Shown here: positions 25,341 to 35,237 of the stretch, piece after piece
Numbering within the stretch: position 1 is the stretch's first letter
Layout: each line of letters begins with the position of its first letter
Assembly (NCBI GenBank): GCA_050084985.1
Contig: JBITNC010000001.1
Span: forward strand, 102,982,001 to 103,046,000
Length of the DNA: 64,000 bases
Origin: Nageia nagi
Taxonomy: Eukaryota > Pinophyta
Direction of reading: 5' to 3'
The notes under the pieces: model-generated
The model's database searches: none
Told to the model about the DNA's origin: nothing
Seen by the model: the letters and a program-made list of their open reading frames with translations, nothing else
Translations under genes and position numbers: made by a program

Positions 25341-25519
25341 TCAATGATATTATTTAATACCTTTTTTCTTGTCCCAAAACTATTCTAAATACATAACCAA
25401 CTCCCTAAACACTTATATTAACAATAAACCTTCTCAAAACACACTAACCCACCCCTTAGAGGCCCGCAAACACAACAAAACATAAATTTGAAATGTTTAC
25501 AAGGCTAGAATCTTACCTT

Positions 25520-26035
25520 ACATCATCGTGAAATGATCCAATAGTTGATCTAGTCAAATTGCCTCTTTGTTGCCTTGTGTTGTTGCCATATATTCTGCTT
25601 CATTGGTTGATAAAGCCATCATCGATTACAACTTAGAGGACCAAATCATAGCTCCACAAGTATATCCTAAAGTGGACGCCCTTCATCTAAATCTCCACCA
25701 TGATTAGCATCCAAAAAACCTTTAATTTGCAAATTTGCCTATTTGTAGTAAATAGCATCAATGTTTATCCAAAGTACTCTTTAAGTATCTAAATATCTAC
25801 TTCATTGCAGTCCAATGCTCTTTACTAGGATTTGCCATGAATAAATTGACAACTCCCATTGCTTGGGCAATGTTTTCTCTGATGGTCAACATGGTGAACA
25901 TGAGCTTCCTATGTTTGATGAGTACAGTACACGAGACATCCTTGTCTTCTCTTCTTTTGTACTAGGACATTGTTTGGAAGACATATTAATGTGTAGAGGA
26001 AGTGGAGACAAACTAGTTTTGCATTCTGCATGTTG
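25520..26035 (-). pseudogene. copia-A pol remnant: end of RT and RNase H
   Basis: Minus-strand words in order: NIAQAMGVVNLFMANPSKEHW then IFRYLKST near 25900-25790, a D-A-N-H-G-GDLDE block near 25690, and ALSTNEAEYMAT at about 25630-25590, the signature of copia RNase H. Stops interrupt it. The upstream reverse-transcriptase domain with the YVDD motif is absent, cut off by the LTR starting at 26040. Confidence 0.7.
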
Positions 26036-26039
26036 AAGC

Positions 26040-26825
26040 TGTAATGTTCCAAATTATTCCTTGTCCCAAAATTATTAGACAATTAAGCAAAATATGCCGA
26101 CACAAGCAATAATGGAGGAGAAATGCCAATGTCTCAATATTAAGCATGAAATGTGTAAGTTACAACCAAATAGGCCGAAGAGGGCTAACGTATGGCTCAA
26201 GGGACTAGATGTAGGGCATACACTCTCCAAATGTTGATGTCGGGCCTTCAGCCCTCGGATCTAACTACGACATTGGATTGGACTAAGGGTTTGCGTCCTC
26301 AGCCAATAGCCTAGTGAGGGCTATTTCCCCCTATGCTATTCTCCCACAATTGGTTTGCATCCAATGAGAGGCCCAAGAGATGTCACTGCCACTCCGAAGA
26401 TAGAAGATATCAAACAATGCACAAGATGCTTTTCCAATCTTGCGCCAAGCATATATATAGGTGATGCCTCATTGTAGACTCCTAGATCACACCTAGGGAT
26501 CCACAAGGGTGTGGCGTCTCATTCCATGCCCACGAACTAGCCTTAGGATCATAATAACTCAAGGGCCCTCCTCTAATCCATGTGTACACCTCTAATCATG
26601 CGTTGGGGTCTTGGGATCCCCACCATCACACTTAAATGCTAATTATGCTCCTAATCTATCCTTAGGAGGAGACGTCCCACTTTGGGGCCAACAATTGGTC
26701 CATGAGACCCATATGTCTCCTATTTTAAGTTACAATGATGCCTAAGTGCATATGCAATAAATAGATAAACACTCCTAATTACAAAAGTACCCCTACAGGG
26801 ACGACTCCTAGAAGGGGACGTTACA
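26040..26825 (-). mobile_element. 3' LTR of another minus-strand retroelement inserted in copia-A
   Basis: 786 bp, beginning TGTAATGTTCC and ending GGGGACGTTACA, so the ends are TGTAA/TTACA inverted. On the minus strand it is preceded by GGGAAGGGAGGAT, a polypurine tract, and has a TATA run (TATATATAGG, about 26452-26462). Only part of the internal region (26826 to about 27190) survives, so the other LTR and the matching target duplication are missing. Its family is not certain; gypsy is likely. Confidence 0.6.
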
Positions 26826-27190
26826 ATCCTCCCTTCCCTAATTGCTTGACCCCAAGCAATGCAAGATTGTTGCATACCATCAACTCTGCAACGTGATGAA
26901 GGTTTGTCTTCAACATGTCATTGGCAACATCAGGATTCATACATGTTGTCACTGAGTTCTGAAGTACCATCTTTGTCATGTTGTCTTTATTAATCATGTT
27001 CTTCATATGGGTATATATGAAATCTACTAACTCATATTTGGCTTCCATGTTAACATATATGAAATCTACTAACTCATGTTTAGATTCCATACAAGGATCT
27101 AAAAAATATACTAACTCATGATTCCTGTACTTGGCTTTGATGTAGTGCTACTTGCAATATGAAACTGCAAGGGAAGTAATGACTCTTGTC
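26826..27190 (-). pseudogene. Internal remnant next to that LTR, with a 3-fold short repeat
   Basis: The minus frame 27090-26821 reads through to the polypurine tract. It contains two tandem copies of a unit ending in ELVDFIY (positions 27090-26990), and a third copy is visible as DNA at 27095-27120, with a period near 57 bp. No domain is recognised. It may be the 3' end of a pol or an accessory ORF. Confidence 0.4.
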
Positions 27191-27191
27191 C

Positions 27192-28320
27192 CTAGCTCCC
27201 TACCACCCACAAAGCACACAATCCTCCAACATTTGAATAAGGAGAATACTTATTTGCACATTTTTGTGGATGTGCAAATCTTCTAACCCAATGATTTGTT
27301 GGGTGTGGCTCTTGATCTTGTGATTGTTGAGGTTGTTGAACTTGCTGATTTGCATGTTGATCAAAAGCCTCAACATGCTCATATTCACTCTGGTCTTTGC
27401 TCATATCCACTTCAATAGGCACACCCTTAGGTGTTTGTTGTACCTCCTTCCTTTGCATGGATTTTTCATCAACAATAACATCTAGACTGATAATTACCTT
27501 GCAAGTAGTAGGATCCTATAGTTTATATTCCTTTATTGCATTTTCATTGCTGAGAAAACACATATCTTTGGTTGAGGGTCAAGTTTGGACCTTTTTTCTT
27601 TACGCACATGGGCAAATGCATCCCAACCAAAAGTATAAAAACGAGAGTAATCAACTGGATTACCATGCCAAACCTCCTTTGGAATTTGTCCGTCTAATGC
27701 ATCTCTGGATGACCTATTAATAAAGTAAGCAAATGTTTAATAGCCTTTGCCTAGTTGGGCAAGCTTCTCGCATGTTCCATGATTGTGCAATTCACCCGCT
27801 CAGCCACACTATTATGTTGTGGAGTATATGACACAGTCTTTTGGTGCTTAATTTCTTGTTTCTTGCAAAGTTCATCAAACTTCTTGGAACAATCTTCTCC
27901 CAAATTATTTGACCCGAGACATAAATAGATTTGCCTAAACTTTTCTCTAGTTGTGCCTTAAAACTCTTTAAATTTCTCAAAAGCTTCGTCCTTTCTTGTC
28001 AGAAAATGAACCCACGCTCTTCTAGAATAATCATCTATAAATGTCAGAAAACATCTAGTATCATTTATGGACTGAGTGGGGATAGGTCCAAAATTTAAAT
28101 ATATTAGAATGTATAAGTTGCTGAAAATCAAAACTTTTACTAGAGCTTGTAGGTAAATTGAACCCTCTTTTGTTTACCAAGAATACAATGCTCTCACAAG
28201 TTCGAAATACAAGACTTAATAGTTAATTCCAAAAAGCATATCTTGATCACGTAGGATTTTCAATTCTTTTTCATTTATATGCCTTAGATGTTGATGCCAT
28301 AGCGTCATTATATCCTAAGC
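27192..28320 (-). pseudogene. copia-A integrase remnant and linker
   Basis: From 28320: a pre-integrase block matching HQHLRHINEKELKIL (28310-28250), then integrase pieces including YTPQHNSVAERVN and IMEHARSLPN near 27840-27750, which hold the catalytic Glu region of copia integrases. The 88-codon frame 27458-27192 is the variable Gln/Pro-rich linker between integrase and reverse transcriptase. Several stops and frameshifts are present. Confidence 0.65.
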
Positions 28321-28799
28321 ATTACTTGAAATTGTTATTGCATGGTTTGTCACCATATCACTGCACAAATGATATAGGGTTCCATAGGATTCTTTTTTGC
28401 CATTACTAAAGTTCCTTTGGTAATCTTGCAATAATTGTTACCGAAGGGAGTAGATATCCAAACTTATCCATCATCTTGATTGAGAGCAAATTCTTCTGCA
28501 AACTAGGCACATGTTGCACATCACACAACATCCTTTCTCTACAATCGTCCAACCTGATCTTAATGTATCCCCTTCCCACAATTTCTAAAGAATGATGATC
28601 CCTAGGTAGACCATCCCACCATCATAGGATTGATATTTAACAAACCAACAAACACTATGTGGAGACATGTGGAAAGATGCACTTGAGTCCAAAACCTAGG
28701 TATCTGAAACAAATATGTTGTTACTAGTACAAAAGGCCTCACATGTTGCTATTTGTATTGTACTAGCCTCAAGTGATGGTTGATTATGCTTTTTACCAT

Positions 28800-29435
28800 T
28801 CTTTTCCTTATTCAGCTGCCAACAATCCTTTTTCGAGTGTTCTGGCTTCTCATAGAGTCAACACTTCCCTTTCTGTTTGTGTCATTTTGACTTAGATCTT
28901 GACTGTGATTTAGCTTATTGACTCCTCTTGTAAGATTGACCTCTTACAACTAGGGCTTCATTGGTTGAGGGTTCTAGAAACATTTTCTACCTTAACTCTT
29001 CTCTCAACAAAGCAACTACCAAATCACCAATGTTTAAAGTTCCAGATGACGCATTGCTAACGGTCATCACCAAATGCTCCCAGGTGTTTGGGAGGGAACA
29101 AAGTAGAGTGATTGCTCTAGCCTCTTCATCCATCTTCACACTAACAAAAAACAATTTATTGATCAGAGTATTAAACTCATTTTGATGATTTACCATAGTC
29201 GAGCCCTCATTCATCTTCAAACTATTTTTCAAGAGAACTTTATTGTTGTTATTTTAGTCTCATACAACTTTTCAAGTTTATCCCAAAGGGCTTCTGCAGT
29301 CTTTTCTTTAGTAACATTGAATAGGACAAAGTCTACTAGGCATAGATGAATTGTAGAAATTGTCTTCCTGTCCAGCTTTGCCCACTTCTCATCTATTCAC
29401 TTATTCACAACCCCTTTCAAGGCTAGGACTTGGTC
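28800..29435 (-). pseudogene. copia-A gag remnant with zinc knuckle
   Basis: Frame 29232-28987 reads NEGSTMVNHQNEFNTLINKL and LLCSLPNTWEHLVMTVSN, the UBN2-type gag core of copia elements. Downstream, near 28880-28810, a degraded CCHC knuckle ends EHSKKDCWQLNK. The upstream part runs up to 29435, where copia-B was inserted. On the far side (34554-34620) the same reading continues (GVTKFEIEK, then LLVQ joining NDQVLALKG). Confidence 0.7.
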
Positions 29436-29440
29436 ATTTT
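29436..29440. repeat. Target site duplication of copia-B, left copy
   Basis: ATTTT, identical to 34549-34553. Removing the element and one copy restores a continuous gag reading in copia-A, which supports the borders. Confidence 0.85.
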
Positions 29441-29986
29441 TGTTAGGATTTAATAAGTTTATATAAGCAAGAGCATCAGTAATTCTCTTACTCCTTAGCA
29501 AAAGAAACAACATTTAAAGCATACTACTGAAATCAAATAACCATGAACATCAATCACACAAAGAGAGACACAAGAGATAACGTGGTTCACCCAATGTAGG
29601 CTACATCCACGGAGAAGCTTTCAACCCTTTTGCATATCATTCTTCAAAGTCCTCCAAGCAACAAACCAGCAGCATAACCTTGCTACAATCTTCACTTTGG
29701 AGTTACAACAAAACCTCACTACAATCTCTCTCTCTCAACAATCACAATCTACTTCACAATTGCTGTCAAAACTACAATAATGCATGCCTCAACTCAAGCC
29801 TCTTATTTATAGGTACAAACTAACCCAACTTAAACCCAAGTTGGATCAGGAAGGTCGTTAGGTAACCCCCAACCCTTCTATAACTGATAACCAGGTGTCA
29901 TGGCTTCTTGGCAACTGAAATTTGGTGTTAAACAAAAAGAAACTGCTCTCTGTTTTCTAACCGGTTGTAGTCTCCATTTTCTAACA
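29441..29986 (-). repeat. copia-B 3' LTR
   Basis: 546 bp. It is the downstream LTR on the coding (minus) strand. It differs from the other LTR by a T/C near 29514 and an A/G near 29936. Confidence 0.95.
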
Positions 29987-29999
29987 ATCTCCCACTTGG
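29987..29999 (-). other. copia-B polypurine tract
   Basis: On the minus strand CCAAGTGGGAGAT directly precedes the LTR start TGTTAG. It is the plus-strand DNA priming site of the element. Confidence 0.8.
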
Positions 30000-30046
30000 A
30001 GACTTCTTCCTCTGCAACAAGGGTCAAAAGCTTCTCATCTTGGCCT

Positions 30047-31330
30047 TTACTCCTTAAGACCAATCCAAGTTGAGCAAGAGCCCAACTTCTCCTTTGTAAC
30101 AACTTTAGTGAACATGTCCGCAGGATTTTGAGACGTGTGAATCTTCCCCAAACTGACTGAACCATCCTCCAACGTTGTCCTGATGAAGTGGTACCTCAAT
30201 TTGATGTGCTTGGTTCTCGAATGGTAGGCTGAGTTCTTTGCAAGATGAATAGCACTCTGGCTATCGCTCCATAGCTTTGCATCCTCCTGCACCTTTCCCA
30301 GTTCCTCCATCAATCTCTTCAACCAAATCAATTCTTTACTTGCCTCCGTGATCGCAACATACTCTGCCTCAGTAGTAGAGAGAGCCACAACCTGTTGGAG
30401 CTTTGAATTCCAACTCACCGCTGTACCTCCAATGGTAAACACATATCCTGTAGTGCTTCTCCCACCATTTATATCACTTGCCATGTCAGAATCAACATAA
30501 CCTTGCAAACAAGAGTTAGATCCACCAAAACATAAAGAGTAATGAGAAGTACTCCTTAAATACCTAAGGATCCATTTAACTGCTTCCCAATGTCCTTTTC
30601 CTGGATTATTCATGAATCTACTAACCACTCCCACTGCTTGTGCTATATCTGGTCTAGTGCACACCATTGCATACATTAAACTCCCAACCGCCGAAGCATA
30701 GGGAACTTTAGTCATGTACTCCTTTTCCTTATCTGTCTTAGGACTTAAATGTTTGGTGAGTTTAAAATGCTTTGCCAATGGTGTAGTTACAGATTTTGCA
30801 TTATTCATATTGAACCTTTTAAGAACCTTATCAATATAATCTTCTTGACTTAGTCTAAGCAAGTGGTTTTGTTTATCTCTTGTTATTTTCATTCCAAGTA
30901 TTTGTTTAGCTTCACCCAAATCCTTCATTTCAAAAGTATTAGCCAACTTTTCCTTAAGATCAACAATATCTTGCATACTAGATCCTGCTACCAACATATC
31001 ATCCACATATAAAAGCAAGATTACATAGTTGCCATTTGTTGTCTTCTTTACATACACACAATGATCAGATTGACATCTTACAAATTTATTTATTATCATG
31101 AAAGTGTCAAACTTATGATACCATTGCCTAGGTGCTTGCTTCAAACCGTACAAGCTCTTTTCCAATTTACATACATACCCTTCTTTACCTTTGACCTCAA
31201 AACCTTCGGGTTGATGCATATAAATATCCTCCTCCAAATCCCCATGAAGGAAAGCTGTCTTTACATCCAATTGTTCAAGAAACAAGTTTTCAGTAGCAAC
31301 AAGACTCAATATTGCTCTAATCAAGGTCAT
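30047..31330 (-). pseudogene. copia-B pol, reverse transcriptase and RNase H part
   Basis: Continues the integrase frame after the TAG at 31376-31378; the first ATG here is internal, not a real start. Shows QLDVKTAFLHGDL near the beginning, YGLKQAPRQW, the catalytic LLLYVDDMLVAG (YVDD box), then RNase H with YVDSDMASDINGGRSTTGY, ALSTTEAEYVAI and WSDSQSAIHLAKN, and the usual copia ending NPADMFTK. All motifs are intact over 427 codons. Copies cDNA from element RNA in cytoplasmic virus-like particles. Because of the upstream stop it can be made only by readthrough, or not at all. Confidence 0.9.
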
Positions 31331-31375
31331 TTTAACAACTGGAGAAAAGATCTCATTATAATCTATACCTTTTTT

Positions 31376-32917
31376 CTATTCAAAACCTTTTACCACAAGT
31401 CTTGCCTTGTACGTTTGTCGCCCATCTACCTCTTCCTTTATCCTGTACACCCATTTGTTAGTAAGTGCCTTCTTACCCTCTGGAAGCTCAACCAAACTCC
31501 AAGTTTGATTCTTAAGTAAGGAGTCCATCTCCTCCTTCATAGCATGCTCCCACTTAATCTGTGTATCACCCTGCATAGCTTCATCAAAACATTCAGGTTC
31601 ACCACCATCAGTATAAAGAATATGATAAAGAGCAGGAGAATATCGTTTAGGAGGATTTCTAGTCCTTGAGGACCTTCTAAGTGACAAAGTTTGAGGTGTT
31701 TGTGGTGGAGGTGCTTGAACATTATTATTATCAGGACCCTTATATTGATCAACATCTTCTAGAGATACAAACTTGGGTTCCTCAACATTTTGCAATCTAT
31801 CTTTATACATGCTTTTCTCATTGAATACAACATCTCTACTTCTAATGATTTTATGGTTATCAACATCCCATAACCTATATCCCAAATCATTAACACCATA
31901 TCCAACAAAATAGCATTTTTGTGATTTTGCATCAAGTTTCTTTCTATCCTCTTTATCAACATGTGCAAAAGCCTCACAACCAAAGACTCTCAAGAATGAG
32001 TAATTCACCTTTTTACCTGTCCACATCTCCTCTGGAATGCCTCCATCTAAAGCCATAGATGGACCCCTGTTAATCAAGTAAACAGCAGTGTCAATAGCAT
32101 CAGCCCAAAGATTCAAAGGAAACCCAGCATGTATCCTCATACTTCTAGCCCTTTCTAAGATAGTCCTATTCATTCTTTCTGCAACCCCATTTTCCTGTGG
32201 AGTTCTAGGGACCACCTTAATCCTTCTAATGCCATTGTGTGAACAAAATGAATCAAACTCATTATTGTAAAATTCCCCACCATTATCGGACTTAAGACAT
32301 TTCAACTTAGAATTAGTTTCATTCTCAACCAATGCCTTCCACCTCTTAAATGTTTCAAACACATCAGATTTCTTTTTAATACAGTATACCCATGTCTTTC
32401 TAGTACAATCATCAATAAAAGTGACAAAATAAGATGAGCCTCCAAGTGAGCAAACCTGTGCAGGACCCCACACATCTGTATGAACAAGCTCTAATTTGTG
32501 ACTCTTCTTTTCTTTGCCAACTTTAAGAAAATTAACCCTTTTTTGTTTTCCATACACACAATCTTCACAAAATCCTAAATCAGCTTCTTTAAGATTAGGG
32601 AGTGAACCATTAGAGTGTAACATTTTCATACCTTTCTCACTCATATGTCCAAGTCTATTATGCCATAGTGATGTATCATTGCCTATTGAAACAAGATTCA
32701 ATGAATAATCAAAGACATTTGTGAGCAAATAAAGAGACCCCACCAAATTTCCCTTTGCAAATACCATTGAACCTTTAGTTACTTTCCAACTAGCATCCCC
32801 GAATGTCATCACATAGCCCTCCTTATCCAATTTACTTGTTGATATAAGATTTCTTTTAAGATCCGGAATGTGTCTAGCTTCATTAAGAGTCCATTGTGTT
32901 CCATTAGGTAATTTCAT
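31376..32917 (-). pseudogene. copia-B pol, pre-integrase and integrase part
   Basis: 513 codons in the same frame as the RT part. GAG-pre-integrase zinc region LWHNRLGHMSEKGM with CEDC follows at about residue 85. The integrase core has LVHTDVWGPA, CLKSDNGGEF and PRTPQENGVAERMNRT, supplying the D,D(35)E triad, then the typical FGCEAFAHV and CYFVGYG C-terminal blocks, a Pro-rich linker, and the beginning of reverse transcriptase up to RLVVKGFE. It then meets TAG. The reading is open upstream of 32917 to the frameshift near 33040, so the first ATG shown is not a true start. Confidence 0.9.
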
Positions 32918-32961
32918 TGTTATATTGCCAATACCAACAATCTTGCATGGGTGTTCATTAC

Positions 32962-33924
32962 CTAATAATACTTGACCAAAGTCACCATGTGTGTAATTTG
33001 AAAAATAGTTCTTATGTGGAGTAGCATGATATGAAGCACCGAATCAAGAACCCAATAATCATCATTCTTTTCATTAGACATGATTAAAGCATCTTGAATT
33101 AATTCACCAACAATATTTGCCTCTTGGTTACTTGTGCTTTCATTATTATAATTACTACTTTCACTTTCTTTTCCTTTTCTATTCCAACAATCCCTTTTAA
33201 TGTGACCTTTTTTACCACAATGCCAACATTCCAATTTAGTTTTACCTTTTGATTTTGACCTTCCTTGCGATTTGCTTCTTGACTTGCTTCTCCTTCTTTC
33301 CTTTGATCTTCCTCTTGCCTCTACTGTGAGAGCAGCATTGGAGCATTCTCCCGTGGACTTTCTCCTCATGTCCTCACTAAGAATTGTTCCAACAACTTCA
33401 TCAAAGACCAATTTTGCATTAGAAGAAGAATTACTAACAGCCATAACAAAGCTATTCCAACTATCTGGAAGTGAACATAGAATTAACAAAGCTCTTACTT
33501 CATCTTCAAATTCTATTTTTACTGAAGTTAATTGATTTGTGACTGTGTTAAATTCATTAACATGGTCTTGAACTGAACTACCTTCATTCATCTTCATGTT
33601 AAACAATTTCTTCATTAAGTATACTTTGTTTGAGGCAGATGGTTTTTCATACATTTTAGCAAGCTTATCCATTACACCTTTAGTAGTTTTTTCATTGGAA
33701 ATATTGAAAGCTACACTAGAACTTAAACAAAGTCTTACAGCTCCCAAAGCCTTTCTATCCAACAAGTTCCATTCTTCATCACTCATAGAAGTGGGTTTCT
33801 TACTCTTATCTTCTAGAGGTTGATAGAGATCCTTTTGGTAGAGGTAGTCTTCCATTTGCATTTTCCAAAACTGAAAACCTTGCCCATTAAATCTTTCCAC
33901 CTTCAGCCTCCCTTCTTCTGCCAT
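32962..33924 (-). pseudogene. copia-B gag and beginning of protease, frameshifted
   Basis: The ATG at 33922-33924 (MAEEGRLKVERFNGQGFQFW) is preferred over upstream codons because gag of this family starts just before the K-V-E-R-F-N-G block. The UBN2/DUF4219-like gag core follows, with KVYLMKKLFNMKMNEG and LILCSLPDSW. A basic Arg/Ser tract and a CCHC knuckle CWHCGKKGHIKRDC (C-x2-C-x4-H-x4-C) come next. The reading reaches the protease site as YWVLDS and is then out of frame: one G is missing from the usual Asp-Ser-Gly region near 33040, so protease is not made. Gag itself could still be translated. Confidence 0.9.
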
Positions 33925-33988
33925 AGTGCTCTTCCTGGTTTCTAATCTACACACAAGATTCACCAACAAAATCCCAACACAACAACAA

Positions 33989-34000
33989 GCTCTGATACCA
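33989..34000 (-). other. copia-B primer binding site (initiator tRNA-Met)
   Basis: Minus strand reads TGGTATCAGAGC, two bases inside the 5' LTR. This is the standard plant initiator-Met primer site and matches exactly. Confidence 0.95.
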
Positions 34001-34002
34001 CT

Positions 34003-34548
34003 TGTTAGGATTTAATAAGTTTATATAAGCAAGAGCATCAGTAATTCTCTTACTCCTTAGCAAAAGAAACAACATTCAAAGCATACTACTGAAATCAAAT
34101 AACCATGAACATCAATCACACAAAGAGAGACACAAGAGATAACGTGGTTCACCCAATGTAGGCTACATCCACGGAGAAGCTTTCAACCCTTTTGCATATC
34201 ATTCTTCAAAGTCCTCCAAGCAACAAACCAGCAGCATAACCTTGCTACAATCTTCACTTTGGAGTTACAACAAAACCTCACTACAATCTCTCTCTCTCAA
34301 CAATCACAATCTACTTCACAATTGCTGTCAAAACTACAATAATGCATGCCTCAACTCAAGCCTCTTATTTATAGGTACAAACTAACCCAACTTAAACCCA
34401 AGTTGGATCAGGAAGGTCGTTAGGTAACCCCCAACCCTTCTATAACTGATAACCAGGTGTCATGGCTTCTTGGCAACTGAAATTTGGTGTTAAACAGAAA
34501 GAAACTGCTCTCTGTTTTCTAACCGGTTGTAGTCTCCATTTTCTAACA
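34003..34548 (-). repeat. copia-B 5' LTR
   Basis: 546 bp, TGTTAG...AATCCTAACA on the minus strand. The upstream LTR for element transcription. A TATA-like CTATAAATAAGAGG lies on the minus strand near 34360-34374, and the same sequence is in the other LTR. Confidence 0.95.
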
Positions 34549-34553
34549 ATTTT
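34549..34553. repeat. Target site duplication of copia-B, right copy
   Basis: ATTTT, as at 29436-29440. Confidence 0.85.
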
Positions 34554-34662
34554 GAACCAACAGATCCTCCACCTTCTCAATCTCGAACTTGGTTACACCT
34601 TCTATAATTGGTATAGCTCCAATTCACACAAAACCCTAAACCAACAAATTTCAAGAGAACCT

Positions 34663-34675
34663 CACTTTGTTACCA
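34663..34675 (-). other. copia-A primer binding site, decayed
   Basis: Minus strand reads TGGTAACAAAGTG, related to TGGTATCAGAGC, and is separated from the LTR at 34678 by two bases, the same spacing as in copia-B. Confidence 0.6.
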
Positions 34676-34677
34676 GA

Positions 34678-35178
34678 TGTTAAAAAATAACAAACAATCA
34701 AGCTGAAAACAGTAACTGAAATAATAAACAGAAATAACATGAAAGATTTTATGTGGCTGTGTGCAAGGAAAAACCATGGGCCAATGGTAGCTTATATTCC
34801 TGTATTATCTAGGAAGAACTCTTCACTTTCAACTGGGTTTTATAGCCTCCAATCCTCTATCTTTACACCCTACTCTACACCCTAAATTTAGCTCCTCAAA
34901 GATAGGGCCTAAATTTAACATAGGTCCTAAATTTAGCATAACTGGCATATAATAGAACTTTACATGCACACACATGCATGCTCATATTTGCACATGCATT
35001 CTCATCCAGCAAACATGCATCTACATGCATGCACACATAAGCATGTTCATATATTGTTCATGCATGCACATGCATACTCATCCATCATACATGCATGCAC
35101 ACCGATGCATACTCATCTATGATGCATGCACACACATGCATGCATTAATAATTAACATAACTTTACAAGTGTATAACA
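34678..35178 (-). repeat. copia-A 5' LTR (candidate borders)
   Basis: About 501 bp between TGTTAAAAAATAACA at the left and GTGTATAACA at the right, giving TGTTA/TAACA ends. It abuts the primer site. The right border is inferred only from the terminal motif. A minus-strand TATA-like sequence lies near 34841 ('gttttatagcc' on the + strand). The LTR contains the CATGCA-rich repeat. Confidence 0.5.
34960..35150. repeat. CATGCA/ATGCAT-rich alternating purine-pyrimidine repeat
   Basis: More than a dozen overlapping CATGCA or ATGCAT words with ACAC spacers in about 190 bp. Long alternating purine-pyrimidine runs favour Z-DNA, and CATGCA is the RY core bound by plant B3 factors. Position inside an LTR suggests origin as a U3 repeat. 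The in-frame His/Met-rich reading is a by-product. Confidence 0.75.
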
Positions 35179-35237
35179 CATATTTACAGAGTTATCAGCC
35201 CTCTTGTTTGAGTATTCTTTCTTGAGTGTGGCTTGAG

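Larger units (their letters stand above)
29441..34548 (-). mobile_element. Young, full-length Ty1/copia element (copia-B), 5108 bp
   Basis: Two 546-bp LTRs differ by eye at two positions only. The ends are TGTTAG...CTAACA, a 5-bp duplication flanks it, and the initiator-Met primer site, polypurine tract, gag, protease, integrase, reverse transcriptase and RNase H are all present in copia order on the minus strand. It is inserted in the gag of the older copia-A in the same orientation. Two lesions separate the polyprotein into three readings: a one-base deletion at about 33040 and a TAG at 31376-31378. The few LTR differences imply a recent insertion. Confidence 0.95.
25500..35178 (-). mobile_element. 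Old decayed Ty1/copia element (copia-A), host of later insertions
   Basis: Read right to left: LTR (34678-35178), primer site (34663-34675), gag start (about 34620-34554), interrupted by the young copia-B element with its 5-bp target copy, gag remainder and zinc knuckle (29435-28800), protease/pre-integrase/integrase remnants (28690-27400), linker, a foreign LTR in place of the reverse transcriptase, then RNase H (26035-25520). All coding parts carry stops and frameshifts. The 3' LTR cannot be seen and may have been lost before hAT-1 or under it. Confidence 0.7.

Noticed and set aside
31061-31519. 152-codon plus-strand open stretch
   Set aside because: Antisense shadow of the copia-B pol reading, which has all catalytic motifs on the minus strand.
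34974-35225. His/Met/Cys-rich open stretch
   Set aside because: A translation by-product of the CATGCA repeat.
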